Assembly: GCA_963709875.1 (NCBI GenBank)
Contig: CAVPYB010000004.1
Span: forward strand, 61,538-125,537
Direction: 5' to 3'
From: JAQBDA01 sp963709875
GTDB taxonomy: Bacteria; Chloroflexota; Anaerolineae; Anaerolineales; UBA4823
Length of the DNA: 64,000 bases
Both the position numbers and the translations under genes were made by a program. Every line of letters begins with the position of its first letter. Position 1 is the stretch's first letter. Shown here one piece after another: positions 1 to 9,143 of this stretch. Under the pieces are notes generated by a model. That model ran no database searches, was not told where the DNA came from, and was given only the letters and a program-made list of their open reading frames with translations.

Positions 1-383
1 CCCACCCCAGACGTGTTGCTGTACACGCATGTGACAGTCTGCCCTGAGTATCCACAAGGATCCCAACCCACCGCCGTAACACCAACCGGAGATAACACGT
101 TAGTCAAAACATCTGTGACCGTAATCGTGTCGGAAATAACATCCGTTCCCACGTTTGTCACCGAAATCGTGTAGACTTCCGTGGTCCCAATCAGAAAGTC
201 TCCCTGGTGCGATTTGGAAATTGTTATGTCCTGAGACACCTGCAACACGGCCGCGCTGGTCTCAATGAGTTGAAGATATCCCAACCCAAAAATGGAAATA
301 ATTGCTAATAGCAAAAGCGGGGTCCAGGACCACCGGTTGGGTTTATATCCCCCAGCATGATCGGCTCTTATCTCGTGTTCCAT
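1..383 (-). CDS. DUF11-type surface protein, N-terminal part (runs off left edge)
   Basis: The reading frame is open from an ATG at 383 to the window edge, giving about 127 residues with no stop. A Shine-Dalgarno GGAG lies 5 bases before the ATG. Residues 19-40 form a membrane anchor (WSWTPLLLLAIISIFGLGYL), followed by an extracellular part of the DUF11 / conserved-repeat beta-sandwich type: ITISKSHQGDF, then YTISVTNVGTDVISDTITV and TDVLTNVLSPVG. Such proteins are usually large secreted or membrane-tethered surface proteins made of repeated DUF11 domains; only the first domain is visible here. An N-in signal anchor with the bulk outside the cell is inferred. Function is unknown beyond surface location. 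Confidence 0.75.
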   Translation of the reverse strand, partial: MEHEIRADHAGGYKPNRWSWTPLLLLAIISIFGLGYLQLIETSAAVLQVSQDITISKSHQGDFLIGTTEVYTISVTNVGTDVISDTITVTDVLTNVLSPVGVTAVGWDPCGYSGQTVTCVYSNTSGV

Positions 384-499
384 ACAGTCTCCACAAGAAT
401 CAACCCAAGAACTTCAATTGTGTTAGAAGTAACGCAGTCTAGGGGCTATCTCTACCCCGGCAGCTGCGTGAGTCCTCAGTATTATATCAGCCAATCCAA

Positions 500-2404
500 T
501 CAGCGGCGCAGCCTTCGTACATCCCCATCGCGCACAGTGATTCCCAGGCTGTCAAGATGTTCTAAGAATGCCAGAGCGTATCTTCTGCTGGTGTTGAAAT
601 GATCGCGGAATTGAGCTGCGGTGAGTGTACCCTGCCGTTCTAAAAGACTCCTGACTTCGGACCGAAGATGCTCGAAATCCTCTCCTCGGAAGACCACTTC
701 AGGGGCGACCTGGTAGAGTTCTCCGCTGTCTAGCAGTGACTGGTATACCTCATCGCCAACAATTGCCAGGCACTCCTTGACAGTCGGTGGAGCATAAGGG
801 CTTTCGCGAAACTTTTCCATCAATACATCAATCGAAATCCGCTGCTGGTCATTGTAGCGAATCTTGTGGTCTGCATCTGAGACCAGGGGTCCGCTTTCCA
901 GGATCGCGTCATTAGCTGCCAGACGCCCCAGAAGCGTATTGAGTTCTCGATGTGAGACTTTCAGACGGCTTTTCAGCTCTTCTCTAGGCATGCCGCGACG
1001 TAATGGGTAAGCCTTATGATACTCATTAATTACTCTTATAATCTTGCTGGAGGTCATTTCCCAGGTCGCCTGACTGGTTGCCAGAACATCCATACTGGGA
1101 TTGACGTTTCTTCTCTCAACCGGATCTAGGAAAATTAACCGACCATCCTCAGCCAATACCCTGATCACCTCCTGCAGAGGCTCTTGACCGAGACCCGAGT
1201 TAGCGGCGATGTCTTTTAGAGGGGCTATGCCGGATGCTGCAAGCGTCTGCAAGAATATGTCCTCCGGCGTCCCTCGCTCCAGCGCCTTCAGGCGATCTAA
1301 AGCCGGTCCAGAAAATCGCTTGTGCCTCCCTCTTGGGTGTGGATCCAGCACGACACCGCCGCCGAGAGTTTCGCCCGGCGATGGGCGCCGGATGATATAC
1401 CGGTCACCCCTTACGGTTACAATCGGCTGCTTAACTTCAAGCTGCACCCAGCCTTGCTCCCCCGGTTTAATCTCCTCCTGACCCAGAACCCTGAGCCGAG
1501 CCTGTACCTCAGCAGATCCAATAAATAACTTGACTTCGATGTTGTGTTTCAGCGCCGAGCTTGCATCCGGCAATATGTTCAGCCGAGCATCGAATCGTCC
1601 GGTGATACGATAATCTTTTATATGAGCTATCACGTCCCCGCGGTGGATCTGATCGACTGTCACTCCCGAGATATTGACCGCCGTTCTGGAACCTGGGACA
1701 GCGATCTCCTCCTTCTTTTTATGGGTTTGCAGTCCACGCACTCGCCCGCGGATTTTTTGTGGCAGGATCTCGACTTCATCCCCTACTTTGAGATATCCAT
1801 CACCCAAAGTGCCGGTTACAACCGTACCAAATCCCGCAATTGAAAACACACGATCAACCGGGAGCCGCGGCCGCCCATAATCTATCCTTGGCGGTCTCTC
1901 CGCCAGGCATTGGCTCAATGCCTCCATCAGCTCAGCTATTCCGGTCTGGTATCGTCCGGACACACGCACGACCGGTGCATCTTCCAGAACGGACCCGCTC
2001 AATACCTGCCTGATCTCCTCCTCAACCAGATCGAGCCACTCATCATCTTCAACCATATCGATTTTCGTTAGGGCAACCACGCCCCCCTGCACCTGCAGCA
2101 GATTCAAGATGGATAGGTGCTCGCGCGTTTGCGGCATGACTCCTTCATCAGCCGCGATAACAAATAATGCTGCATCGATCCCCCCAACTCCGGAGAGCAT
2201 ATTTTCGATAAAATCTCGATGACCGGGAACATCGATGATCCCAACTTCTTCCTCACCGGGCAATGTCAGCCAGGCGAATCCCAGATCGATGGTCATCTCA
2301 CGTTCCCGTTCTTCCTTCAATCGGTCGGGGTGCGTGCCGGTGAGCGCTTCGACCAGCGTCGATTTTCCGTGATCTACATGCCCCGCAGTTCCGATTACCC
2401 TCAT
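500..2404 (-). CDS. selB: Selenocysteine-specific translation elongation factor SelB
   Basis: Delivers selenocysteinyl-tRNA to UGA codons that carry a SECIS element. Residues 8-16 hold the P-loop GHVDHGKST, DVPGHRDF is at 58-65 and TKID near 113, all typical of EF-Tu-like GTPases. A beta-barrel domain follows (FSIAGFGTVVTGTLGDGYL), and the C-terminal third has the winged-helix repeats that bind SECIS RNA. At 634 residues it has normal SelB length. GGAG lies before the ATG. Neither selA, selC nor selD is in the window, and the downstream neighbour is an unrelated surface protein, so this copy appears separate from other sel genes. The organism probably makes selenoproteins, which fits anaerobic metabolism; no UGA-read-through gene was recognised here. 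Confidence 0.93.
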   Translation of the reverse strand: MRVIGTAGHVDHGKSTLVEALTGTHPDRLKEEREREMTIDLGFAWLTLPGEEEVGIIDVPGHRDFIENMLSGVGGIDAALFVIAADEGVMPQTREHLSILNLLQVQGGVVALTKIDMVEDDEWLDLVEEEIRQVLSGSVLEDAPVVRVSGRYQTGIAELMEALSQCLAERPPRIDYGRPRLPVDRVFSIAGFGTVVTGTLGDGYLKVGDEVEILPQKIRGRVRGLQTHKKKEEIAVPGSRTAVNISGVTVDQIHRGDVIAHIKDYRITGRFDARLNILPDASSALKHNIEVKLFIGSAEVQARLRVLGQEEIKPGEQGWVQLEVKQPIVTVRGDRYIIRRPSPGETLGGGVVLDPHPRGRHKRFSGPALDRLKALERGTPEDIFLQTLAASGIAPLKDIAANSGLGQEPLQEVIRVLAEDGRLIFLDPVERRNVNPSMDVLATSQATWEMTSSKIIRVINEYHKAYPLRRGMPREELKSRLKVSHRELNTLLGRLAANDAILESGPLVSDADHKIRYNDQQRISIDVLMEKFRESPYAPPTVKECLAIVGDEVYQSLLDSGELYQVAPEVVFRGEDFEHLRSEVRSLLERQGTLTAAQFRDHFNTSRRYALAFLEHLDSLGITVRDGDVRRLRR

Positions 2405-2498
2405 TGATCAGCTCCGTTTACCATGGACATCTACCTGACTGCTCGTGACCAATACACAGCAGGAAGGCAACCTCGGATAATACTCGGTATTGCAAACC

Positions 2499-3677
2499 TT
2501 ATCGGGTCGTGCTGGATGATCGTTCGTACGCCGAGACCCATTCATGCACCATCGCTAAAAGGGATTGCAGCCGTTTGCCTGTTAGCTCGCTCATCTGGTT
2601 CATAGAGTCCTGGATCTCCTGGACAGCATCTTCGAGGTGAGTTACACGTTCAGATAACCTTTCATACAGCCGGGTTGCTTCCCCTCTCTGTTCCTCCTGG
2701 GTCAGGGTATAGTTAGTCCACCGTTTCTGGTCATCGGCTTTGAATGTCACCCACTCCTGCCGGAATCTTTCCTCCGCCAGTCGTTGGATCTCGGTCATCT
2801 CATTAATCCGGCGATCCACTTTTTGGGCCAGCTCATCCAACGACTCCTGTGATCTTTTCACAGCCCGGTGGGTCGAATCGAGCGTCTGTAGATTGGTCTC
2901 GATCTCCGATGTCTGGTCTTCGATAGAATCGAAACGGGTCTGCCAATCCTTCCATACTTTTTCGCGTTCGACCTGGAGTAAGGCTTGCTCCTCCAGAAAT
3001 TTGACCTGAGCATCACGCCTTTCGGTCTCGACAGCAGCCATTTCGTTCAATCTGGTATCGACCTTACGCAAGTTGGTGGAATATAAATCTGACTTTCCTC
3101 GTTGATCGTCAGAGTGCTTGCGCAGGGTAGTGATCTCCCCCTGCATATCCGTCAGGCGCTTATTGTCTTGCCGCCTGCCATCCTCGATCAGACGCAGAGT
3201 GCGGGTGTATTCCTCCTCACTCCTGCGTATGCTATCGAGCTTTACACGCTGTTCATCGATCACCTTTCCCAAGCGGATATCTTCATCGGCTCGAGCCTGG
3301 ACTGCCCTTTTAAGCTCTGGGATTGGCGAGAGGTCCCGGCGCAGATCGACGATCGAGCTTTCCAGAGAACGCAATTCCACCCGGCGCACCTTTTCAGATT
3401 CTTCTTCACGCTGCTTGTACTCTTTATCTATCTCTTCAATAGCCTGCTTGGTCTCAACGCGGAACTGCAGCAGGTTTTCGTCAAAATAATCCATGCGGGC
3501 GAGTTTGGTAGCCAGGCGTGTAAGTTCACTTTCAATATCCTTCAGCTGCTTGGTGACTGTTGGCAGGTTATTTTCCAGGCTTGCCAACCTATCCAGAAGA
3601 CCTGCCAGCTGAGTTTTATCCTTACGGCGCTCCTCGTCCAGCCAGTCCACTCGTTTTCCGATCTGTTCCATCTCCAT
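2499..3677 (-). CDS. Long coiled-coil protein of unknown function
   Basis: A 392-residue hydrophilic protein with no signal peptide or membrane segment. Almost the whole length is charged heptad-like sequence (for example KTQLAGLLDRLASLENNL and SLDELAQKVDRRINEMTEIQ), so an extended cytoplasmic coiled coil is expected. Only the last 30 residues are different. The start is supported by AAGGAG about 8 bases upstream and a TATAAT about 55 bases upstream. It lies between selB and the membrane module and is probably transcribed alone. No enzymatic motif is visible. A structural or scaffold role is possible but not shown. Confidence 0.75.
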   Translation of the reverse strand: MEMEQIGKRVDWLDEERRKDKTQLAGLLDRLASLENNLPTVTKQLKDIESELTRLATKLARMDYFDENLLQFRVETKQAIEEIDKEYKQREEESEKVRRVELRSLESSIVDLRRDLSPIPELKRAVQARADEDIRLGKVIDEQRVKLDSIRRSEEEYTRTLRLIEDGRRQDNKRLTDMQGEITTLRKHSDDQRGKSDLYSTNLRKVDTRLNEMAAVETERRDAQVKFLEEQALLQVEREKVWKDWQTRFDSIEDQTSEIETNLQTLDSTHRAVKRSQESLDELAQKVDRRINEMTEIQRLAEERFRQEWVTFKADDQKRWTNYTLTQEEQRGEATRLYERLSERVTHLEDAVQEIQDSMNQMSELTGKRLQSLLAMVHEWVSAYERSSSTTR

Positions 3678-3729
3678 GTTTATACTCCTTGGATGAAATA
3701 GTCCAAACAGTCATTCATAAGTTCGGAAG

Positions 3730-3735
3730 ATTATA
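3730..3735 (-). promoter_or_regulatory. -10 box (TATAAT) for the coiled-coil gene
   Basis: A perfect TATAAT on the minus strand, 52 bases before the ATG at 3677, in the short gap after the upstream membrane operon. I found no convincing -35 hexamer. Confidence 0.45.
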
Positions 3736-3776
3736 GCATGAGGGTGCCTTCCCGGATCAAACAGGTCAAGCAGGGG

Positions 3777-5225
3777 TCAGGGGCTGGGCAGCAGGAAAAT
3801 GTCTGCCAATTGTGCCAAACCGGGTGTAAACAATTGTGGCAGCAACCCCATGAGAAGTAATCCCAGGCTGCCCAGGACCAGGAGCAGAATTTCGATCCGG
3901 GTTTCATTGATCTCCCAGCCGTTTTCCCGCGGGCCTGCGATGAGTGCTGCCAAGGTTCTGATTCCACCAAATATCAGACCGGAATAACCCACCAGAACGG
4001 TACCAGCCAAGAGAACCGAGATTTGAGCAGCACCCTGCCATATCGCCAGGCGCACAGGAAATCCGACCAAAAGCGGCAGCCCTGAGAGAGAGAAGTGGGC
4101 TAATAGCAAAGAGAATGCCGCGACCGGCACCCGGCGAGCGTAGCCGCTGATGCTTTGAAAGCTCAATTGTGTTGAATTGATGAGCGCGTTATGCTTATGA
4201 ACATTGGCATACCGGATTACAACAAAGAGAGCCAGCGCCCAAACACCCAGGCTTAATACCCTCGGAAGCAGTATTGCAAAGAATAATCCCAACATATTCC
4301 TGGTTTCCCCTGGCTCTATGCCTAATCGCAGCGCGATGAGCGATAACCCAACCTCAACCAGGATTGCATATCCAAACAGCCTACCAAGATTGCTCTGGAA
4401 CGCAGCAAACAACCCAGCAACAATGATCATCATTCCACCAGCAATTTCCAGGATCGAATAAAAACTGGCTGCATCCTGCAGCCAGGGATATCGCTCCAGA
4501 AAACCCAGACCGAACAATAAAATCGCCAGGGGCAGCTCATAGAACAAGAAAGCTGCTGTGTATGGGTGTGATTGTTCTGCGATCATCGGAATCCAGGTGT
4601 GGAAAGGGATTATCCCTAACAGCAGCCAGAATCCAATCCCCAATAATACATATGCCAGCAATGATTGGTCAACATTTGGGATTGTAGATCCAACGCCGGA
4701 GATCAGCCATCCGGTGAACAGGATAAACGGAAACCCTAATGTCTGGTAGGTCAGGTAGCGCACGACTCCGCCCGCAGCCCGGGATCCCGGTGGATTGATA
4801 AGAGGGATGCTTACCAGAACGACGACCTGTAGGATCAGTGCTGCATATAGAAAAGGTTCTACTGTCAAAGCAGCGGTCAATAAACCAGCAATCGCCAATC
4901 CCAACGGCACGAATAATTTGCCCGCCTGTACAGACCATGATCCTGCCAGCCAAAATGCCAGCCCTAAATAAATCAGGAGCAGCATAGCCCGGTCACTGGC
5001 ATCCAGTACAAATCGACGTCCGAGCACCTCCAACGTATCCCCGAATGGCAGTGTCAAAGAAGCGATGCTGATGCTCTCACCAATCGGTAAAATCCAGGCC
5101 AGACCCGCGAGGAGCACTGCAACCAGAGTCCCGCTGATATAAACCGTTAGCTTGTTCTGTTGAATAATCAGAAGAATTACCGATACTACTCCCGGGAAGA
5201 TGATCCAGACTATCGGTGAGCTCAT
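3777..5225 (-). CDS. Antiporter-like proton-translocating membrane subunit (NuoN/HyfB-F type)
   Basis: A 482-residue protein with about 13-14 predicted membrane helices. The middle has the family signature PFHTWIPMIAEQSHP followed by YTAAFLFYELPLAILLFG, as in the NuoL/M/N, MrpA/D and HyfB/F antiporter-like subunits. It is the last of three overlapping minus-strand genes: its start overlaps the stop of the 213-residue gene by four bases (ATGA). No hydrophilic complex I subunits, hydrogenase or other Mrp subunits are adjacent. It probably forms a membrane ion-translocating module together with the two upstream genes; the partner and the ion are unknown. Confidence 0.75.
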   Translation of the reverse strand: MSSPIVWIIFPGVVSVILLIIQQNKLTVYISGTLVAVLLAGLAWILPIGESISIASLTLPFGDTLEVLGRRFVLDASDRAMLLLIYLGLAFWLAGSWSVQAGKLFVPLGLAIAGLLTAALTVEPFLYAALILQVVVLVSIPLINPPGSRAAGGVVRYLTYQTLGFPFILFTGWLISGVGSTIPNVDQSLLAYVLLGIGFWLLLGIIPFHTWIPMIAEQSHPYTAAFLFYELPLAILLFGLGFLERYPWLQDAASFYSILEIAGGMMIIVAGLFAAFQSNLGRLFGYAILVEVGLSLIALRLGIEPGETRNMLGLFFAILLPRVLSLGVWALALFVVIRYANVHKHNALINSTQLSFQSISGYARRVPVAAFSLLLAHFSLSGLPLLVGFPVRLAIWQGAAQISVLLAGTVLVGYSGLIFGGIRTLAALIAGPRENGWEINETRIEILLLVLGSLGLLLMGLLPQLFTPGLAQLADIFLLPSP

Positions 5226-5863
5226 TCTGCTGATCCCGTAGCAGATAATATAAGATATGCCCCAACCAGACCTAAACCGAGATTTACACCAGACAATAAC
5301 CCTTGCACCAGAGCAGATAACTCAACCCCGGCATAGACGATCTCAAATCCAGAAAGAACCGTTAGAAGACCCAGGATGACCCAAAATGGGTTTGAGGTTA
5401 ATCCCAGCTGCAGCAATCCAATACCAATCAGCACAAGTGAACCCAGGATCTGTGCATCGCTTAGTCCGGGCAGAAATTGTGGGAGCGCCGCTGCGGTCGA
5501 TAATACCACCAGACCGACAATGCTCGCGGCAAATATGCGGAATAGCCATCCAGAGAAGTGAGCCTCGATTTCGGATGCGACTGTACTCATGACCTCAGGA
5601 TCACTCTCCGCTCGTGTTTCAGCTAAGCTGGTCTGAGCCATCCACAATACCGCTGCCGCAATCCCACCCGCGATAACCTTTGCCATAGCCAGCTGCACCG
5701 GCCATGATATCGCAGTAAGTACGAACGCACCGGCGTATTGTATGACCAGCAGGAGGATTGCCCATCGCCAGGATTGTACAATCAGTATCCCGATAGATGT
5801 CCCGGCCAGCAGGAAGACAAATGGATAAGCTAATATCTCTAAATTCACACGATCACACACCAA
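5222..5863 (-). CDS. Small membrane subunit, HyfE/NuoK-like
   Basis: A 213-residue protein with six to seven predicted helices. The C-terminal half (FWVILGLLTVLSGFEIVYAG followed by VELSALVQGLLSGVNLGLGL) resembles NuoK or the hydrogenase-4 subunit HyfE, including acidic residues within helices (FE and VE). The length is close to HyfE (about 215). The gene overlaps both neighbours (11 bases at the 5' end, 4 at the 3' end), which indicates translational coupling in one operon. The assignment rests on general similarity and position between two antiporter-like subunits, so it is less certain than for the downstream gene. The true start may be a few codons inside, for example the GTG giving VNLEI. 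Confidence 0.6.
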   Translation of the reverse strand: MVCDRVNLEILAYPFVFLLAGTSIGILIVQSWRWAILLLVIQYAGAFVLTAISWPVQLAMAKVIAGGIAAAVLWMAQTSLAETRAESDPEVMSTVASEIEAHFSGWLFRIFAASIVGLVVLSTAAALPQFLPGLSDAQILGSLVLIGIGLLQLGLTSNPFWVILGLLTVLSGFEIVYAGVELSALVQGLLSGVNLGLGLVGAYLILSATGSAE

Positions 5864-7451
5864 GGCGAATTTGTATCAAGATGGCGATAAACAGCACCAG
5901 AAAGAATAACGCCCATAAAACTCCACCATCTCCCTCGAACACCGTTGTAACGAATGATATCGAGCGACCAATTGTACTGAAAAGCCTCCCTGCTCTTTGA
6001 TATGCCCATTCCATCGTCAGGCGATCATTAGCACCGGCTACCGCCTGCCTCACAAGGAGAAAGAGCCGAGGAGGCTCCTCCAGCCGGTAAGCAATTGCCA
6101 GCCCTAATCCCGCCATCAGCGATACCAGCAGACCCGGTAAGAAAGTGGACAAGCTCAATTGAACTGTCCAACCCAGCCAGCCGGCAATGTAGTGAGAGAC
6201 GGGAAGGATCGCCAGACCCAATGGGTAGATAGCCCTGACCCACCGCTCACGACCGCCTTGATCCGGTTGCTGGCGTAATGAATAATTCAGGTAACCGAGA
6301 ATAAATATCGGTTGCGAGAGCATGAACAACACCAGCTGTGGAATGAACTCTGGTGTATATAATAGAACGCCATTCCAGGCGGGAGTAAATGGCAGAGCAG
6401 TGATTCCTAATAATCCGATTAGCGGCAGAACGATCAGATATCGCTGATAAACGGTAAAAAAAGCCAACAATCCGCCTGTCAGGATGGCCGTCATACTCCA
6501 GGCAGTGCTGGCATCCGGCTGGGAGCGCAAAGCGGAAGCGATCGCAAATGCAGTCAATCCCAGGATCCAATATGGCTGAGCATCCAACACTCCCTTGGAG
6601 AAAACCCAAGATACCGCGCAATAGATCGCGACTAAACCTGCAATAAGAATCACAACCGGAGCGGACGGTATCTGAATTCCTACACTCGCTGCCCGGGTGA
6701 CCAGGATCAACCCGGTCGCTGCAGTCGTCAGCCGTGATACCGTTCCCAGGCTGCGTATCACGTTGTTGTCCGCCGGGTATGCGCCGCGCAGCGGTATTAC
6801 TCCGCTTCGCAATATCGCAGCCACCAACATCACTAACCCGGTCTGGCTGGCGAGTGGAAATTCTTCAAAGCTCATGCCGGTGTTTCCGGTGGACATTATC
6901 GTCCAGATGAGCAAAAATGTGCCTGCAGCTCGTGTGAAGATGGATGTGATGAACCTGGCGTTCGATGTAGAGCCCGTATTGACAGCCAGATATATGAATA
7001 CATCGACCATATCGATAGCCGTCCAAATCAGCACCAGTGTCAAAAGATTTCCGGCCTGGACGCCCATTACTCCGATTGCACAGAGAATGAGATTAGCAGT
7101 CCATACAAACCAGTTCATGGCACCGGAACGTGCAGCATCCGTCAAGATTGCAGCCAATATGAGCGAAGTGAGTGAAAAAGAGAATGCCCATGAATACCGA
7201 TCAACCAGCAGTCTTGGTGATTGTGAAAAGAGCCATTCAGGCTGCCACCGGAATAAGCCGATCGACTGGGGCAGGATGTTATATACAAGCAGCATTAACA
7301 ACCATGCCAGAAAAGCAGCCAACGCTGCGATCAACCAGTTAATGGATGTTGCCGGTCGTATGATCCGGATGATTATTAGTGCTGCAGCAGCGACCAGCAG
7401 CAATAGGATTGGGAGTAACGCCAGGTAAACCATCATGCCGGGTATGAACAC
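5853..7451 (-). CDS. Antiporter-like membrane subunit, divergent (NuoL/NuoM/HyfB-like)
   Basis: A 532-residue protein with about 14 predicted helices, first gene of the three-gene membrane module. The overall plan (TWIAID-like helix LVLIWTAIDMVDVFIYLAV, then a helix with VIPLRGAYP) parallels NuoL/M, where these positions are LxWELMxL and PFHxWLP. Here the usual helix-5 glutamate position seems occupied by aspartate and the PFHxW motif is replaced by IPLRGAYP, so proton translocation may be altered. The C-terminal part has an amphipathic stretch (NDRLTMEWAYQRAGRLFSTI) and a final helix, reminiscent of NuoL-like extensions. It begins at a GTG (7451) with an alternative ATG at 7436; neither has a clear Shine-Dalgarno. 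Confidence 0.62.
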   Translation of the reverse strand: MFIPGMMVYLALLPILLLLVAAAALIIIRIIRPATSINWLIAALAAFLAWLLMLLVYNILPQSIGLFRWQPEWLFSQSPRLLVDRYSWAFSFSLTSLILAAILTDAARSGAMNWFVWTANLILCAIGVMGVQAGNLLTLVLIWTAIDMVDVFIYLAVNTGSTSNARFITSIFTRAAGTFLLIWTIMSTGNTGMSFEEFPLASQTGLVMLVAAILRSGVIPLRGAYPADNNVIRSLGTVSRLTTAATGLILVTRAASVGIQIPSAPVVILIAGLVAIYCAVSWVFSKGVLDAQPYWILGLTAFAIASALRSQPDASTAWSMTAILTGGLLAFFTVYQRYLIVLPLIGLLGITALPFTPAWNGVLLYTPEFIPQLVLFMLSQPIFILGYLNYSLRQQPDQGGRERWVRAIYPLGLAILPVSHYIAGWLGWTVQLSLSTFLPGLLVSLMAGLGLAIAYRLEEPPRLFLLVRQAVAGANDRLTMEWAYQRAGRLFSTIGRSISFVTTVFEGDGGVLWALFFLVLFIAILIQIRLGV

Positions 7452-7476
7452 TGCGGGGAGCGAATATGGCCTGCCA

Positions 7477-8898
7477 TCAGATCAACAAGGTTCCAGCCTG
7501 GCGGGACAGGTACTTGCCCATGCCTGCTCGTCCGAACCACTCCCCTTTATCCACGATCAAGTTGCCCCGCAAAAATACTTTCTCAGGAAATCCAACCAGC
7601 TCCCATCCTTCGAACAGATTGTAATCAGTACGGTGATGTGCATATGCTGTGCCGTACGTAAGTCGCTGTTCCGGGTCCCAGATTACGATATCAGCATCAG
7701 CACCGGGGATGATGGCTCCTTTTCGAGGATATAATCCGAAGATTTTGGCCGGGTTGGTGCTCGTCAACGCTACGAAACGGTTCGGTGATAGTTTTCCCGC
7801 CCGCACACCATACGTCCACAGGATAGGCAGCCTATCGCCAACTCCCGGCAGACCGTTGGGGATTTTCGTGAAATCATCACGACCTAGTTCTTTCCCAGGG
7901 ATGGCAACCGGAGAGTTTTCATACATGATCTCGCTTGTCCCATCGAAGAAAAACGGGCAGTGATCTGTACTGACAACCTGTATCGTACCCTCTGACAGCC
8001 CTTGCCAAAGCCTGTTGTTATCAGATATCGTACGCATGGGAGGCGAACAAACCCATTTTGCTCCATCGGTCCTGCGCAAATGAGCCTCCGTGAAGAACAA
8101 GTACGGTGGGCAGGTTTCACCCATAATTCTCAACCCGCGGTCTCTCACATACCTGAGCTGGTCGACCTCTCCTGCCACATTCATATGCACGATATACAGT
8201 GTTGCCCGAGCCTGCTGCGCCAATGCCGAAGCCCGTAAACCCGCTTCAACTGCACCCCATGCTGGGCGAGTATAAGCATGCCATTCCGGCGCGGTATGCC
8301 CAGCAGCAATCGCTTCGGTGACGAGTATATCGATCACATCACCGTTTTCTGCATGCAGCATCACCAGCATATCGTTCTCCGATGCAATGCGCATGACCTG
8401 GAATATTTCCCCATCCATCAGGCGCAGACGGTTGTTATAGGCAGTAAACACCTTTAACGTCGAAATACCCATTTCAAGCAGATTCGGGATCTCTTTCGCT
8501 ATACGCTCATCAAAACGGGTGATATTCATGTGAAACCCGAAATCTATCGCTGCCTTTGGGTCTGCTTTCTCGTGCCAGGCTGCCACATTCTCCTCGAGAG
8601 TGTCAAGATCTTGGGGGATAAAATCCATTACGGTTGTGGTTCCGCCAAACGCGGCGGCTTTATGACCGGTATAATGATCATCCGATGACACAGTATCGAA
8701 CATCGGCAGATCTAAATGAGTGTGTGGATCGACCCCCCCGGGCATGACCAGTTTTCCATTGGCATCGATTACTGCATCAGAATCACCAGCCAGCTCGAGA
8801 CCAATCTCGACGATCTTCTCCCCATCAACCAAAATATCTGCCACATAGGTTTCGCTTGCAGTGATAATTTGTCCACCCTTGATGATAAAACGAGTCAT
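7477..8898 (-). CDS. hydA: Dihydropyrimidinase / D-hydantoinase
   Basis: A cyclic amidohydrolase of about 473 residues opening the ring of dihydropyrimidines or hydantoins. Metal-site motifs are all present: GGVDPHTHLDLP near the N-terminus, the lysine that becomes carbamylated in STLKVFTAYN, LHAENGDV, VHMN and the late TDHCPFFF. The chosen ATG (8898) has AGGAG seven bases upstream; thirteen earlier codons are open but unsupported. In anaerobic purine/pyrimidine breakdown such enzymes act after ring reduction or hydration, and the window has a nucleobase transporter, two purine deaminases, carbamoyltransferases and carbamate kinase 10-20 kb away. It sits alone, 245 bases after the stop of the permease fusion, with the 39-bp repeat in the gap. 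Confidence 0.9.
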   Translation of the reverse strand: MTRFIIKGGQIITASETYVADILVDGEKIVEIGLELAGDSDAVIDANGKLVMPGGVDPHTHLDLPMFDTVSSDDHYTGHKAAAFGGTTTVMDFIPQDLDTLEENVAAWHEKADPKAAIDFGFHMNITRFDERIAKEIPNLLEMGISTLKVFTAYNNRLRLMDGEIFQVMRIASENDMLVMLHAENGDVIDILVTEAIAAGHTAPEWHAYTRPAWGAVEAGLRASALAQQARATLYIVHMNVAGEVDQLRYVRDRGLRIMGETCPPYLFFTEAHLRRTDGAKWVCSPPMRTISDNNRLWQGLSEGTIQVVSTDHCPFFFDGTSEIMYENSPVAIPGKELGRDDFTKIPNGLPGVGDRLPILWTYGVRAGKLSPNRFVALTSTNPAKIFGLYPRKGAIIPGADADIVIWDPEQRLTYGTAYAHHRTDYNLFEGWELVGFPEKVFLRGNLIVDKGEWFGRAGMGKYLSRQAGTLLI

Positions 8899-9019
8899 TA
8901 TCAGGCTCCTGGTATTGTGATGGTGATATGATACCAATCAATAACGGATGACATGAACCGAATAAGCACACATTACAGGCACAACTTGCACTATTATATA
9001 TCTCAATGATGAGAATTTA

Positions 9020-9058
9020 TGGCTCTCTGGGAATCACCGTGGTGCAGGGGTTATGTGG
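9020..9058 (+). repeat. 39-bp dispersed repeat, copy 1
   Basis: These 39 bases are the exact reverse complement of 52997-53035. The element contains the small dyad CACCGTGGTG. Weak similarity (AATTTA-like) continues for a few bases on the TGGCTC side. The copy lies in the gap upstream of hydA, whose start is about 120 bases away. Confidence 0.9.
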
Positions 9059-9143
9059 GGGAGGATCGGAGTTCGTGTATCCCAATTCATCAGGCAAACA
9101 GAGGCTGCCTATGTGCTGGCATTAACTTGCTGGACTGAACCCG

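Noticed and set aside
500..2404. Complete selenocysteine locus around selB
   Set aside because: No selA, selD or tRNA-Sec (long variable arm, TCA anticodon) could be found in the window.
3102..3701. Plus-strand 199-codon open frame
   Set aside because: Antisense to the coiled-coil gene; regular heptad codons produce long open antisense frames.
6697..7428. Plus-strand 243-codon open frame
   Set aside because: It lies wholly antisense to the antiporter-like gene, whose hydrophobic helices and family pattern are clear; the frame has no motif or ribosome site.
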